From: Flavobacterium lacus
GTDB taxonomy: Bacteria; Bacteroidota; Bacteroidia; Flavobacteriales; Flavobacteriaceae
Assembly: GCF_003268815.1 (NCBI RefSeq)
Contig: NZ_QLSV01000002.1
Coordinates: forward strand, 186,001 to 250,000
DNA length: 64,000 nt
Direction of reading: 5' to 3'
Shown here piece after piece: positions 24,244-33,737 of this stretch. The number at the start of each line of letters is the position of its first letter. The stretch's first letter is position 1. A model generated the notes under the pieces. That model did not search any database and was not told the origin of the DNA. It saw nothing but the letters and a program-made list of their open reading frames with translations. The translations under genes were made by a program, and so were the position numbers.

Positions 24244-25245
24244 ATGAATTTAGTTACAGGCGGAACCGGCTTAGTTGGGGCACATTTATTACTTCATTTA
24301 CTTCAAAATGGCGAAAAGGTTCGGGCTTTGTTTCGAGCTGAAAACAGCATACAAAAAACCAAGAACCTATTTAACGAGCTTAAAAAAGGTGATTTATTTA
24401 ATCAGATAGAATGGTTTCCGGGCAATATAAACGATATTCCTGCTTTAGAAAAAGCTTTTAAAGATATCGTAAATGTTTATCATTGTGCGGCATTAATTTC
24501 CTTTGATGGCGTAGAGGAGGAAAATCTTCGTAAAATTAACATTGAAGGAACGGCCAACATGGTGAATTGTGGTTTGGCTTTTGGCGTAAAAAAATTCTGC
24601 TACGTAAGTTCTATTGCCGCTTTAGGCGATTTGAAAGAAAACGACCTCGTTATTACCGAAGAAACTGAATGGAATCCTGAAAAACCACATAGCGATTATG
24701 CTCTGTCAAAGTTTGGTGCCGAAATGGAAATTTGGCGAGCCGAACAAGAAGGTTTACCTTGTGTAATTGTGAATCCGGGAGTGATTTTAGGAACCGGTTT
24801 TTGGGATTCTGGAAGCGGTGAAATTTTTATGAAAGTAAAAAACGGAATTCCCTTTTACACCAACGGTTCAAGCGGTTTTGTCGCCGTAGAAGATGTTGTA
24901 TCTGTGATGTATCAACTTATGAAAAGTAGTATTTCGGGAGAACGATTTACACTAATCAGTGAAAATATTGTTTTTAAAGAATTTCTATTTTGGATCAGTG
25001 AAGGGATAAGCAAGAAGAAACCCTCCTTTTATGCTAGACCTTGGATGACCGCCATTATTTGGCGACTAGATTGGTTTTTTTCGATGGTTTTTTTTCAAAG
25101 AAGAAGATTTTCAAGAGCAACAGCTAAATCGTTACACACCACTGCTATTTATTCGAATGATAAAATCAAAAGCAAATTAAATCATGAATTTCAACCCATT
25201 AAAGAAGTGGTGAAAAATGTTACTTTTGTTTTTTCAAAAAAGTAG
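24244..25245 (+). CDS. NAD(P)-dependent epimerase/dehydratase-like SDR
   Basis: 333 residues, extended short-chain dehydrogenase/reductase. NAD(P)-binding motif TGGTGLVGAHLLLHLL at residues 4-20, active-site Ser in CYVSSIAALGD, and catalytic YxxxK in SDYALSKFGAE. Closest in pattern to 3-beta-hydroxysteroid dehydrogenase/dihydroflavonol reductase-like members, whose physiological substrate in Flavobacteria is unknown. It is convergent with the DUF4296 lipoprotein gene and overlaps its 3' end by 26 bases. Confidence 0.85.
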   Translation: MNLVTGGTGLVGAHLLLHLLQNGEKVRALFRAENSIQKTKNLFNELKKGDLFNQIEWFPGNINDIPALEKAFKDIVNVYHCAALISFDGVEEENLRKINIEGTANMVNCGLAFGVKKFCYVSSIAALGDLKENDLVITEETEWNPEKPHSDYALSKFGAEMEIWRAEQEGLPCVIVNPGVILGTGFWDSGSGEIFMKVKNGIPFYTNGSSGFVAVEDVVSVMYQLMKSSISGERFTLISENIVFKEFLFWISEGISKKKPSFYARPWMTAIIWRLDWFFSMVFFQRRRFSRATAKSLHTTAIYSNDKIKSKLNHEFQPIKEVVKNVTFVFSKK

Positions 25246-25675
25246 TCGCTTTTTTAGCATTTTTTGCTTCAAGTGTATCTTTCGAACGCGTTCTTAACTC
25301 ACTGGCTTTCTTGTTTTCCTCTTCTTGTTTCATTTTCAAAAGACTGTCTGCTATTTTTTTATTTTCATCAAGTCGATTTTCAACTGCTTCATACATTTTT
25401 TTGTATTTTTTTAAATCCGAAGCATAATACGCCGAATTTTCTGCAAATTGCAGGCTATCTATCGCATACTTTTTATAAATATAAGTCCGTGAATTGATGT
25501 TATTATCACCTAAAGCCCCCGGATTAACTGAATTTATCGCATCAAGCATACTGATGTCATAAATAATATCAATCATTTTATCCTCCTTAATAAGTTTGGA
25601 AGGTTTTTTTACTCCATTGTCTTTACACGAAAGGAATAAGATTGAAAAAACCGTTAAAAGAACTATTTTTTTCAT
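25220..25675 (-). CDS. DUF4296-type lipoprotein
   Basis: 151 residues from ATG 25675, where the start is fixed by a lipoprotein signal peptide (MKKIVLLTVFSILFLSCKDNG, lipobox Cys17); the 15-residue upstream extension lacks signal-peptide character and overlaps pyrC. The N-terminal half (KLIKEDKMIDIIYDISMLDAI) fits the DUF4296 family common in Bacteroidota, and the C-terminal half is a highly charged Lys/Glu-rich helix. Function unknown. It begins 4 bases after the pyrC stop, so it belongs to the glycosyltransferase-pyrC-DUF4296 operon. Confidence 0.8.
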   Translation of the reverse strand: MKKIVLLTVFSILFLSCKDNGVKKPSKLIKEDKMIDIIYDISMLDAINSVNPGALGDNNINSRTYIYKKYAIDSLQFAENSAYYASDLKKYKKMYEAVENRLDENKKIADSLLKMKQEEENKKASELRTRSKDTLEAKNAKKATTFLKKQK

Positions 25676-25679
25676 TTTC

Positions 25680-27023
25680 TTATCGGTTAAAAAGCAATCG
25701 CATTCCCGCTTTGGTATCACTTACTTTTGAATTCTGATACACCAATTCACCATTGACAAACGTATGCGTAATTCTTGATTTAAAATTTGTTCCTTCAAAT
25801 GGAGACCAACCGCACTTGTAAAGGATATTCTCCTTTTTCACATTCCAAGGCATGGCTGGATTTATCAAAACCAAATCGGCATAGAACCCTTCTTTAATAA
25901 AACCCCTATTTTCAATTTTAAAAATCTTAGCTGGGCTATGAGCCATTTTTTCTACAATTTTTTCTACGGTTATTTTACCCTGGTGATACGCTTCAAACAT
26001 GGCTACAACGGCATGTTGCACTAATGGCCCGCCCGACGGGGCTTTGGTGTAAACCTGATTTTTTTCCGCTAACGTGTGTGGTGCATGATCGGTTGCTACC
26101 ACATCAATACGATTATCTAACAACGCAGCCCACAAAGCGGCCCGGTCGTTTTCTGATTTGACTGCCGGATTCCATTTGATTAGGTTTCCCTTTGTTTCAT
26201 AATCTGCATCGGTAAACCACAAATGATGAATACACACTTCGGCTGTAATTTGTTTTTCTTCTAATGGTATTTTATTTGTAAATAATTCTACTTCTTTCGC
26301 CGTAGAAATATGAAATACATGCAGGCGAGCACCCGTTCGTTTGGCTAGATCAATCACTTTAACCGTAGATTTGTAACAGGCTTCCACACTTCTAATTTCA
26401 GGATGAAATTTTACGGGTATGTCGTCTCCATAGTCAGCTTTAAATTTTTCAAGATTGCTTTTCACCGTAACTTCATCTTCGCTATGCACAGCAATTAATA
26501 ATTTTGTACTAGAAAATATTTTTTCAAGTGCATCAGAACTATCCACCAACATATCTCCGGTTGACGAACCTAAAAACAATTTCAGGCCAGCTACATTTCT
26601 GGGATTAGTTTTTAAAATTTCTTCCAAATTATCGTTGGTTCCGCCCATCATAAACGAATAATTCGCATGCGATGTTTGGGCTGCAATTTGGTATTTTTGC
26701 TCCAACAATTCCTGTGTAATCGCATTGGGCACCGTGTTGGGTTGTTCTATATAAGATGTAATTCCACCCGCTACTGCCGCTCTGGATTCTGAGGCAATAT
26801 CGGCTTTGTGTGTTAATCCGGGTTCACGAAAATGCACTTGGTCATCAATAGCTCCGGGAATCAAAAAATTTCCTTCGGCATCAATAACTTTATAATCAGG
26901 TTTCGCACTAATGCTATCAGCAATTTCTGCAATAAACTGATTCTCTATCAGTAAATCCCCTTCAAAAATTTTACCTTCGTTGACAATTTTTGCATTTTTT
27001 ATTAAAATCCTTTTCATTTTCAT
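25680..27023 (-). CDS. pyrC: Dihydroorotase-family protein
   Basis: 447 residues, class I dihydroorotase-like amidohydrolase that would close carbamoyl-aspartate to dihydroorotate in pyrimidine synthesis. Visible: IPGAIDDQVHFREPGLTHK near residues 56-74, where the usual HxH metal motif reads QVH; IAVHSEDE; and ATDHAPHTLAEK with the catalytic Asp. Much of the zinc site remains, but the first His is a Gln. As far as I recall this DQVHFREPG form is common among Flavobacterial proteins annotated as dihydroorotase, so it is a lineage feature and does not point to decay. It lies between a glycosyltransferase gene (5 bases) and the DUF4296 gene. Confidence 0.88.
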   Translation of the reverse strand: MKMKRILIKNAKIVNEGKIFEGDLLIENQFIAEIADSISAKPDYKVIDAEGNFLIPGAIDDQVHFREPGLTHKADIASESRAAVAGGITSYIEQPNTVPNAITQELLEQKYQIAAQTSHANYSFMMGGTNDNLEEILKTNPRNVAGLKLFLGSSTGDMLVDSSDALEKIFSSTKLLIAVHSEDEVTVKSNLEKFKADYGDDIPVKFHPEIRSVEACYKSTVKVIDLAKRTGARLHVFHISTAKEVELFTNKIPLEEKQITAEVCIHHLWFTDADYETKGNLIKWNPAVKSENDRAALWAALLDNRIDVVATDHAPHTLAEKNQVYTKAPSGGPLVQHAVVAMFEAYHQGKITVEKIVEKMAHSPAKIFKIENRGFIKEGFYADLVLINPAMPWNVKKENILYKCGWSPFEGTNFKSRITHTFVNGELVYQNSKVSDTKAGMRLLFNR

Positions 27024-27028
27024 TTCGA

Positions 27029-27754
27029 TTATAATCGATTAAATAGTTTTTTTATACGCAACGAAATCACTCCAAAAACAGCTTCTTTGATAATAGAATT
27101 ACTCATTTTAGATTGTCCTTTTGTGCGGTCTGTAAAGATAATAGGAACTTCATTAATTTTAAAACCCTTGCAATACGTTCTGTATTTCATTTCAATTTGA
27201 AACGCATAACCTACAAACTTAATTTTGTCAAGATTAATCTTTTCAAGTACTTCTCTTCGGTAACAAATAAAACCTGCCGTGGCATCATGAATTTTCATTC
27301 CGGTTATTATCTTTACATAAACTGAAGCAAAATAGGATAACAAAACCCTGCTTAAAGGCCAATTTACAACATTAACTCCACGAACATAGCGAGAGCCAAT
27401 GGCCATATCGGCTTCACGGGTTTGACAAGCATCGTATAATTTTATTAAGTCTTGAGGATTATGCGAAAAATCAGCATCCATTTCAAAAATAAAATCATAG
27501 TGATGTTGCAACGCCCATTTGAATCCATGCACATAGGCTGTCCCCAACCCCGATTTACTTTTTCTAACTTGTAAAAAAAGTTGTGTTTTAAATTCTTTTT
27601 GAAGGAACTCAACCTTTTCAAAGGTTTTATCCGGTGAATTATCATCTACAATTAATATGTGAAATGGTTTTTCCAGAGCCAAAACTGCCCGAATAATACT
27701 TTCAACATTTTCAATTTCGTTGTAGGTTGGAATGATTACTAATCCGTTACTCAT
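27029..27754 (-). CDS. Polyprenol-phosphate mannosyltransferase-like GT2 glycosyltransferase
   Basis: 241 residues from ATG 27754 (MSNGLVIIPTYNE); an upstream ATG at 27772 adds six residues that do not look like this family. GT2 motifs: VIIPTYNEIENVESII, ILIVDDNSPDKT, FEMDADFSHNP (DxD), and AGFICYRREVLEK. It resembles dolichol/polyprenol monophosphomannose synthases, which transfer mannose to a lipid carrier on the cytosolic face of the membrane. No transmembrane tail is visible. First gene of the three-gene operon with pyrC and the DUF4296 lipoprotein. Confidence 0.87.
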   Translation of the reverse strand: MSNGLVIIPTYNEIENVESIIRAVLALEKPFHILIVDDNSPDKTFEKVEFLQKEFKTQLFLQVRKSKSGLGTAYVHGFKWALQHHYDFIFEMDADFSHNPQDLIKLYDACQTREADMAIGSRYVRGVNVVNWPLSRVLLSYFASVYVKIITGMKIHDATAGFICYRREVLEKINLDKIKFVGYAFQIEMKYRTYCKGFKINEVPIIFTDRTKGQSKMSNSIIKEAVFGVISLRIKKLFNRL

Positions 27755-27862
27755 AAAAAGACAAAATTTCAAAGCAAAAGTAAACTTTTTATGAACGTTG
27801 ATTCATAATAAAATTATAATAAAGCGATTGATTCAAAAAAATAGTAATTTTACAAATTAATT

Positions 27863-28525
27863 ATGGACTTAATTTTAGAGCATCGAATACCGGAAAGTAA
27901 AGATTGGGCAACTTTTTTGTTTGTCTTGAGTTTTCTATTGATTGCAGTGACCAAAACTATTTTTGAGGTTCGTTTTAATGAATTTTTGAAATTATTTGTA
28001 ACCGATAAATACATCAAAATCTATAAAGATCCTTCTCAAATGTTGAGCTGGTTTACGATCAGTTTGTTTTTTGTGCAACTGATTTCATTTGCCTTTTTTA
28101 TACTGATTTTATTGAATTATTTCGGATTGGCTTCAAAAACAGATTGGGTAAAATATATTCAAATTATAACGCTACTTGGTGTTTTTGTCCTTTCTAAATA
28201 CCTTGTTGAAAAAATTATTGCAACTTCCTTTAAAATTGAAGAATTCATGGAACAATTTAATCTTCAAAAAGTAAGTTACCGAACGTTTATAGGTTTATTA
28301 ATTCTTCCAATAAACATCGTTTTGTTCTACAATGATGTTTCTTCCAGTTTAATTATTTATGGAATATTATTGATTATACTGATAACAAATGCATTAACTT
28401 ACCTTATTTCATTAAAATCTTATCAAAGTTTATTAATAAGTAATATATTTTATTTTATTTTGTATCTTTGTGCCCTTGAAATAGCCCCCTACTATTTTAT
28501 GTATTATTGGTTTACAAGACGTTAG
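27863..28525 (+). CDS. DUF4271 membrane protein
   Basis: 220 residues, about five to six transmembrane helices (for example FLFVLSFLLIAVTKTIF and WFTISLFFVQLISFAFFILI). It fits DUF4271, a Bacteroidota-specific membrane family that, as far as I recall, is found next to uroporphyrinogen-III synthase-like genes, as here (19 bases before the next gene). Function unknown. Confidence 0.8.
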   Translation: MDLILEHRIPESKDWATFLFVLSFLLIAVTKTIFEVRFNEFLKLFVTDKYIKIYKDPSQMLSWFTISLFFVQLISFAFFILILLNYFGLASKTDWVKYIQIITLLGVFVLSKYLVEKIIATSFKIEEFMEQFNLQKVSYRTFIGLLILPINIVLFYNDVSSSLIIYGILLIILITNALTYLISLKSYQSLLISNIFYFILYLCALEIAPYYFMYYWFTRR

Positions 28526-28544
28526 TTTTACAACAAATTTCGAT

Positions 28545-29294
28545 ATGAAAGTGAAAACAATTTTGGTGTCACAACCAGAACCAAAAGTAGAAAATTCTCC
28601 CTACTTTGAGCTTATTCAAAAGCATAAAGTAAAAATCGATTTCAGACCCTTTATTCATGTCGAAGGTGTTCCGGTAAAAGATATTAGAAGTCAAAAAATT
28701 GACTTAAATAATTTTACTGCCATCATCTTAACCAGTAGAAACTCTGTGGATCATTTTTTTAGGGTTGCCGAAGAAATGCGTTATAAAGTGCCGGAAGACT
28801 TGAAATACTTTTGCCAGTCGGAAGCGGTTGCTTTTTATTTACAGAAATATGTCGTTTATAGAAAACGTAAAATATACGTAGGCCAAAAAGACTTTGTTGA
28901 GTTGTCTCCCTTGATTAAAAAATATAAAGAAGAAAAATTTTTATTGCCTTCTTCCGACCAGTTAAATTTTGATATTCCTCAAACATTAGACGGATTAAAA
29001 GTAAATTGGACACAAGGAATTTTTTACAAAACAGTGATGAGTGACTTGACTGATTTAGCCGATGTTTATTATGATGTTTTGGCCTTTTTTAGTCCCACCG
29101 GAATAAAATCATTATTTAAAAATTTTCCTGATTTTCAACAAAACGAAACAAGAATTGCCGTTTTTGGAAGTACCACTCAAAAAGAAGCAGTAGATCATGG
29201 TTTGAGAGTTGATATTATGGCTCCATCACCGGAAGCTCCATCGATGACCATGGCATTAGAAAAATATATTGCAAAGACGAATAAGGATAAATAA
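28545..29294 (+). CDS. hemD: Uroporphyrinogen-III synthase-like protein
   Basis: 249 residues in two similar alpha/beta halves (TILVSQPEPKVENSPYFELI, FTAIILTSRNSVDHFF, then VLAFFSPTGIKSLF and RIAVFGSTTQKEAVDHG), the HemD bilobed layout. HemD rearranges hydroxymethylbilane to uroporphyrinogen III in haem synthesis. HemD sequences are poorly conserved, so the fold is better supported than the activity. Co-transcribed with the DUF4271 gene; ends at a hairpin at 29319-29347. Confidence 0.85.
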   Translation: MKVKTILVSQPEPKVENSPYFELIQKHKVKIDFRPFIHVEGVPVKDIRSQKIDLNNFTAIILTSRNSVDHFFRVAEEMRYKVPEDLKYFCQSEAVAFYLQKYVVYRKRKIYVGQKDFVELSPLIKKYKEEKFLLPSSDQLNFDIPQTLDGLKVNWTQGIFYKTVMSDLTDLADVYYDVLAFFSPTGIKSLFKNFPDFQQNETRIAVFGSTTQKEAVDHGLRVDIMAPSPEAPSMTMALEKYIAKTNKDK

Positions 29295-29318
29295 TCCTTA
29301 AATCATTACCATATTAAA

Positions 29319-29347
29319 AAGAGTCCTACAAAAATTGCGGGACTCTT
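29319..29347. terminator. Hairpin between convergent hemD-like and pckA genes
   Basis: AAGAGTCCT (29319-29327) pairs with GGGACTCTT (29339-29347), one wobble, 11-base loop. A weak T-run on the + side and an A-run before it on the minus side make it a possible bidirectional terminator. Confidence 0.65.
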
Positions 29348-29371
29348 CTCGTTTGGTTAGTTAGTGTCTAT

Positions 29372-30997
29372 TTACAACTGAGGTCCTGACTTCACTAAGT
29401 TCAGACCTTCTTCATTGTCGGTATATTGTACGAAATTTTTAATGAATAATCCAGCTAAATTGGCTGCTTTTGATGTCCAATCGTTCGGATCAGTATAGGT
29501 ATCTCTCGGATCTAAAATCGCTGGATTTACATCATGCAAAGCCGTTGGTACTTCAAAATTAAAAATCGGAATTACTTTTGTTTCCGCTTTTTCGATTGAA
29601 CCATCTAAAATGGCATCGATTATTGCTCTTGTATCTTTTATTGAAATTCGTTTTCCGGTTCCGTTCCAACCGGTGTTGACCATGTAGGCTGTCGCCTTGT
29701 GTTGTTCCATTTTCTTTACTAATTCTTCACCGTATTTGGTTGGATGCAGCGATAAAAATGCTTTACCAAAACAAGCTGAAAAAGTAGGTTGTGGTTCGGT
29801 TACACCTCTTTCTGTACCAGCTAACTTAGCTGTAAATCCGGAAAGGAAATAATATTTGGTCTGTTCCGGTGTTAATTTAGAAACCGGAGGCATCACCCCA
29901 AAAGCATCTGCTGTTAAGAAGATAACTTTGGTTGCATGACCCGCTTTTGAAACCGGTTTAACAATATTTTGAATGTGATTGATCGGATAAGAAACTCGCG
30001 TGTTTTGCGTGACAGAGCCATCCTTAAAATCGATTTTTCCGTTTTCATCCAACGTTACGTTTTCTAACAAGGCATCTTTTTTGATGGCTCCAAAGATATC
30101 CGGTTCGTTTTCTTTACTTAAATCGATGGTTTTAGCATAACATCCTCCTTCAAAGTTAAAAACACCTTCGTCGTCCCAACCGTGTTCATCGTCACCAATT
30201 AATTCGCGTTTTGGATCAGTTGATAGCGTAGTTTTTCCTGTTCCTGATAATCCGAAAAAAACAGCGACATCACCATCTTTTCCTTTGTTAGCAGAACAAT
30301 GCATCGAAGCAATTCCTTGTAAGGGTAAATAATAATTCATCATGGAAAACAACCCTTTTTTCATTTCCCCACCATACCAAGTTCCGCCAATGATTTGAAC
30401 TTTTTCGGTTAAATTGAAAGCAACATAAACTTCTGAGTTTAAGCTGTGTTCTTCATAATTTTTGAAAGAAGTTTTAGAACCATTCATCACAATGAAATCC
30501 GGCTCACCAAAATTTTCCAATTCTTGTTCCGTTGGACGGATGAACATATTTTTTACAAAATGTGCTTGCCAAGCCACTTCCATAATGAATCTAACTTTTA
30601 AACGAGTGTTTTCGTTTGCACCACAAAATGCATCGACCACAAACAATCTTTTTCCTGAAAGTTGATTTACGGTGGTTTCTTTTAAAGCATCCCAAGTCAC
30701 TTTAGAAATGGGTTTATTGTCATTCGGAGCTTTGGTCGAATTCCACCAAATGGTATCTCTGGTCACCTCATCCTCTACAATATATTTATCTTTTGGCGAT
30801 CTTCCTGTAAATTCTCCCGTCATTACATTTACCGCTCCTAATTCTGATAATTGTCCTTTTTCAAATCCTTCAAGCTTAGAACTTAATTCTTCATTGTATA
30901 AAAATTCAAACGAAGGATTATAAACAATTTCTTGTGTGTTTTTGATTCCATACTTTTCTAACGAAATCGATTTCGTAAATTGAGCGTATGTTTCCAT
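29372..30997 (-). CDS. pckA: Phosphoenolpyruvate carboxykinase (ATP)
   Basis: 541 residues, full length. [14 protein letters not shown] at 61-74 (oxaloacetate/PEP binding), P-loop [13 protein letters not shown] at 248-260, [19 protein letters not shown] (metal and kinase-2 motif), and [13 protein letters not shown]. The enzyme converts oxaloacetate and ATP to PEP and CO2, the entry step of gluconeogenesis. Monocistronic; a -7 element at 31031-31038 lies 34 bases upstream of the start. Confidence 0.97.
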   Translation of the reverse strand: METYAQFTKSISLEKYGIKNTQEIVYNPSFEFLYNEELSSKLEGFEKGQLSELGAVNVMTGEFTGRSPKDKYIVEDEVTRDTIWWNSTKAPNDNKPISKVTWDALKETTVNQLSGKRLFVVDAFCGANENTRLKVRFIMEVAWQAHFVKNMFIRPTEQELENFGEPDFIVMNGSKTSFKNYEEHSLNSEVYVAFNLTEKVQIIGGTWYGGEMKKGLFSMMNYYLPLQGIASMHCSANKGKDGDVAVFFGLSGTGKTTLSTDPKRELIGDDEHGWDDEGVFNFEGGCYAKTIDLSKENEPDIFGAIKKDALLENVTLDENGKIDFKDGSVTQNTRVSYPINHIQNIVKPVSKAGHATKVIFLTADAFGVMPPVSKLTPEQTKYYFLSGFTAKLAGTERGVTEPQPTFSACFGKAFLSLHPTKYGEELVKKMEQHKATAYMVNTGWNGTGKRISIKDTRAIIDAILDGSIEKAETKVIPIFNFEVPTALHDVNPAILDPRDTYTDPNDWTSKAANLAGLFIKNFVQYTDNEEGLNLVKSGPQL

Positions 30998-31030
30998 AAA
31001 TTTACCTTTTAGTTGTGTTTAAATATTTGG

Positions 31031-31038
31031 CAAAAGTA
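31031..31038 (-). promoter_or_regulatory. -7 element of pckA
   Basis: TACTTTTG on the minus strand, exact TAnnTTTG; a CAA (31054-31056) lies 15 bases upstream, slightly short of the normal spacing. Confidence 0.5.
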
Positions 31039-31075
31039 AAAATTAAATCATTACAATTGAAAATTTGTTGAAAAT

Positions 31076-31462
31076 TTATCCTTTTTGTTTAAGAATATTC
31101 AAAAAAAGAGTAGCCCAAGCCCCTATTAATAACAATCCTCCAACAGGTGTAACGGGCCCAAGAAACCTAAAATCGATGGAAGTTAAGTCATTTGTTGCCA
31201 ATAAATAAATAGACCCTGAAAAAATTAAAACCCCAGTAAGTACTAAATAAAAAATCATTTTTTTACTCTTTTCAGCCAAACTAGTTGTTGTTCCCAAAAA
31301 CAATAAAAATAACGCATGATACATTTGATAGCGAACCCCGGTTTCAAAAGAAATTAATTGATTTTCATTTAAGAGAGCTTTTAAGGCATGAGCTCCAAAC
31401 GCTCCAAAAACAATAGCCATTACACCCAGAGCTATGGCAAAAAGAATTATTTTTCTGTTCAT
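31076..31462 (-). CDS. DUF423 small membrane protein
   Basis: 128 residues with four transmembrane helices. The N-terminal GVMAIVFGAFGAHALKALL and the later YHALFLLFLG and FSGSIYLLATND segments are the DUF423 (YgdD-like) hallmarks. Inner membrane, function unknown. A -7 element lies at 31480-31487. Confidence 0.88.
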   Translation of the reverse strand: MNRKIILFAIALGVMAIVFGAFGAHALKALLNENQLISFETGVRYQMYHALFLLFLGTTTSLAEKSKKMIFYLVLTGVLIFSGSIYLLATNDLTSIDFRFLGPVTPVGGLLLIGAWATLFLNILKQKG

Positions 31463-31479
31463 TTCGATAAAATTGCAAT

Positions 31480-31487
31480 CAAAATTA
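31480..31487 (-). promoter_or_regulatory. -7 element of the DUF423 gene
   Basis: TAATTTTG on the minus strand, exact match, 18 bases upstream of the start. Confidence 0.5.
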
Positions 31488-31530
31488 CGGAATTATTTTT
31501 CAACCTCAAACGGAATTAACACAGTAAAAT

Positions 31531-31561
31531 TTGTTAGAAATATAACATATAATTACATTTG
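31531..31561 (+). promoter_or_regulatory. Promoter of the saccharopine dehydrogenase-like gene
   Basis: TTG (31531-31533), 20-base spacer, TACATTTG (31554-31561): full consensus. Transcription should start near 31568, downstream of a TTG codon at 31559 and upstream of ATG 31586, so it decides the start codon. Confidence 0.75.
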
Positions 31562-31585
31562 TGTGATTTTTACACAAAATACATC

Positions 31586-32956
31586 ATGCGAAATATATTA
31601 ATTATTGGTGCCGGACGTTCTGCCTCTTCCTTGATAAAATACCTTTTAAGCAAATCGGAAACTGAGAATTTAAAACTCACTATCGCTGATTTGTCTATGG
31701 AAATGGCGGAAAAAAAAACCAATAATCACCCCAATGCAACTCCAATTCAGTTAGACATTGCCAATGTTGATCATCGCCAGCGAGAAATTCAAAAAGCAGC
31801 CATTGTCATTTCAATGCTTCCCGCTCATTTGCATATTGAAATTGCCGAAGATTGCCTCGCTTTTAACAAACACATGGTGACGGCTTCGTATATCAGTCCG
31901 AAAATGCAGGAATTAGATTCTCAAGCCAAAGAAAAGGGCTTGGTGTTTATGAATGAAATTGGTCTAGATCCGGGAATTGACCACATGAGTGCCATGAAAA
32001 TCATTGATGAAATTAGAGCAAAGGGCGGAAAAATGATTCAGTTTGAGTCGTTTTGTGGCGGATTAGTAGCTCCAGAGAGCGACACGAATTTGTGGAATTA
32101 TAAATTTTCGTGGAATCCTAGAAATGTGGTTTTGGCCGGACAAGGTGGCGTTTCAAAATTTATTCAGGAAGGAAAATACAAGTACATCCCCTACAACAAA
32201 TTATTTCGCAGAACCGAATTTTTAGAAGTAGAAGGATATGGCCGTTTTGAAGGTTATGCTAACCGGGATTCGTTAAAATACAGAAGTGTTTATGGTTTGG
32301 ATGATATTCTGACTATGTATCGCGGAACTTTACGAAGAGTGGGGTATTCAAAAGCGTGGGACATGTTGGTTCAATTAGGAATGACCGATGACAGTTATCC
32401 GATGGAAAATTCTGAAAACATGAGTTACCGTGATTTTACCAATTCGTTTTTGGCCTATCATCCAACGGATTCGGTTGAATTAAAGTTACGCCATTATCTA
32501 AAAATTGACCAAGATGATGTGATTTGGGATAAATTTGAAGAATTAGATTTGTTTAACGGAAATAAAAAAGCCGGCCTTAAAAATGCTACACCAGCTCAGT
32601 ATTTGGAATTTATTTTAGCCGAAAAATGGGCTCTTCAGCCAGATGACAAAGACATGATTGTGATGTATCACAAATTTGGCTATGAAATTGATGGAAAGAA
32701 AAAACAAGTAGACAGCACGATGGTTTGTCTAGGCGATGATCAGACGTATACTGCCATGGCAAAAACAGTTGGACTGCCCGTTGCAATGGCCACGTTGCAA
32801 ATTCTAAATGGAAACATTACCACTCCTGGAGTACAATTACCAATAAAAAAAGAAGTCTATCTTCCTATTTTGGAAGAATTAGAATCGTTTGGTGTAATTT
32901 TTAAAGACAAAGAAGTTCCTTATATGGGTTATAACCCTAACAATGTAGGAAGCTAA
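31586..32956 (+). CDS. Saccharopine dehydrogenase-like protein
   Basis: 456 residues from ATG 31586 (MRNILIIGAGRSASSLIKYL). A frame extended to TTG 31559 would overlap the promoter. The N-terminal Rossmann motif GAGRSASSL at 8-16 is followed by VVISMLPAHLHIEIAE, MNEIGLDPGIDHMSAM and a C-terminal domain of the saccharopine dehydrogenase family (LRLxxx-type substrate fold; MIVMYHKFGYEI near the end). Such enzymes oxidise saccharopine to 2-aminoadipate semialdehyde and glutamate in lysine catabolism or related reactions. The activity is inferred from the family only. Confidence 0.85.
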   Translation: MRNILIIGAGRSASSLIKYLLSKSETENLKLTIADLSMEMAEKKTNNHPNATPIQLDIANVDHRQREIQKAAIVISMLPAHLHIEIAEDCLAFNKHMVTASYISPKMQELDSQAKEKGLVFMNEIGLDPGIDHMSAMKIIDEIRAKGGKMIQFESFCGGLVAPESDTNLWNYKFSWNPRNVVLAGQGGVSKFIQEGKYKYIPYNKLFRRTEFLEVEGYGRFEGYANRDSLKYRSVYGLDDILTMYRGTLRRVGYSKAWDMLVQLGMTDDSYPMENSENMSYRDFTNSFLAYHPTDSVELKLRHYLKIDQDDVIWDKFEELDLFNGNKKAGLKNATPAQYLEFILAEKWALQPDDKDMIVMYHKFGYEIDGKKKQVDSTMVCLGDDQTYTAMAKTVGLPVAMATLQILNGNITTPGVQLPIKKEVYLPILEELESFGVIFKDKEVPYMGYNPNNVGS

Positions 32957-33562
32957 TTATTTAGATGATTTATTGTGCTTGTTAATTTCATCTTGTAGTT
33001 GACGCCCCAACTTTTGTTCTTTTTCGAGTGCTTTTCGCTTGTAATCTTCGTGATTTGCTTCTAACTTTTCTAATGCATTTTTAGCATCGCTGGCCGTTGA
33101 TTTTGCACCTTTTAATTGAAATAAGAAAATTACTAATATTAAAAGTAATGCCGACACAATTCCCCACATAATTAAATTATAGTTGTTTTTACTAATTGGA
33201 GCTCCAAAGAACGAAACATTATCCTGCGCAATTTTAAGTTTATCCAGTTCTGCCTGGGTTGTTTGTAAAGTATCCTTCAATTGTTTTACAGTGGCAGAAT
33301 GTGATGCGAATTCTGCTTTTAAATCGGCTAATTCATTTTTAAATCGATTAACAGAATCTAAACTATTTCGCTTTAAAATCGTTAGAAAATCTCTTTTTAC
33401 GACTTTGTATTCTTGGAAATTATTTGACTTTTGAACCACATAATCAAATTGTTTATCCAATGTTCCATTCATAGACGCTTGCCCGCCATTTTGAATAGAA
33501 TCTTGCGCAAATGAAAATGTGATAACAAGCAAAAACAGCAGTGAATAAATATGTTTTTTCAT
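32957..33562 (-). CDS. Exported coiled-coil protein with one transmembrane helix
   Basis: 201 residues. N-terminal signal peptide ending FSFAQ at 20, a long heptad-rich segment (about 55-115), one transmembrane helix (LIMWGIVSALLLILVIFLF, about 130-150) and a C-terminal charged coiled coil (KNALEKLEANHEDYKRKALEKEQK). Homologues are sometimes mislabelled tRNA methyltransferase; nothing here supports an enzyme. Possibly an envelope structural protein. Its end abuts the saccharopine dehydrogenase-like stop. Confidence 0.75.
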   Translation of the reverse strand: MKKHIYSLLFLLVITFSFAQDSIQNGGQASMNGTLDKQFDYVVQKSNNFQEYKVVKRDFLTILKRNSLDSVNRFKNELADLKAEFASHSATVKQLKDTLQTTQAELDKLKIAQDNVSFFGAPISKNNYNLIMWGIVSALLLILVIFLFQLKGAKSTASDAKNALEKLEANHEDYKRKALEKEQKLGRQLQDEINKHNKSSK

Positions 33563-33667
33563 GAGATTAAGTTTGGCTTAGTTGATTAACAAATTTAAAT
33601 TTTTTAGTTTAACAATCCTAATAGAATTTATAAACTTACATTTTGTAAAAAAGAATTTTATATGATA

Positions 33668-33701
33668 TTGAAACTTAAAAATTAGTTTTTTAGTATTTTT
33701 G
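33668..33701 (+). promoter_or_regulatory. Promoter of the Lrp/AsnC-type gene
   Basis: TTG (33668-33670), 23-base spacer, TATTTTTG (33694-33701). Consensus with the longest allowed spacer; 36 bases before the ATG. Confidence 0.6.
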
Positions 33702-33737
33702 AAAGTAATTTTATATTTTTAATTAAAATTTATAACC

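Noticed and set aside
25676..25720. Longer N-terminus of the DUF4296 lipoprotein
   Set aside because: It would place 15 polar residues before the lipoprotein signal peptide and overlap the pyrC 3' end.
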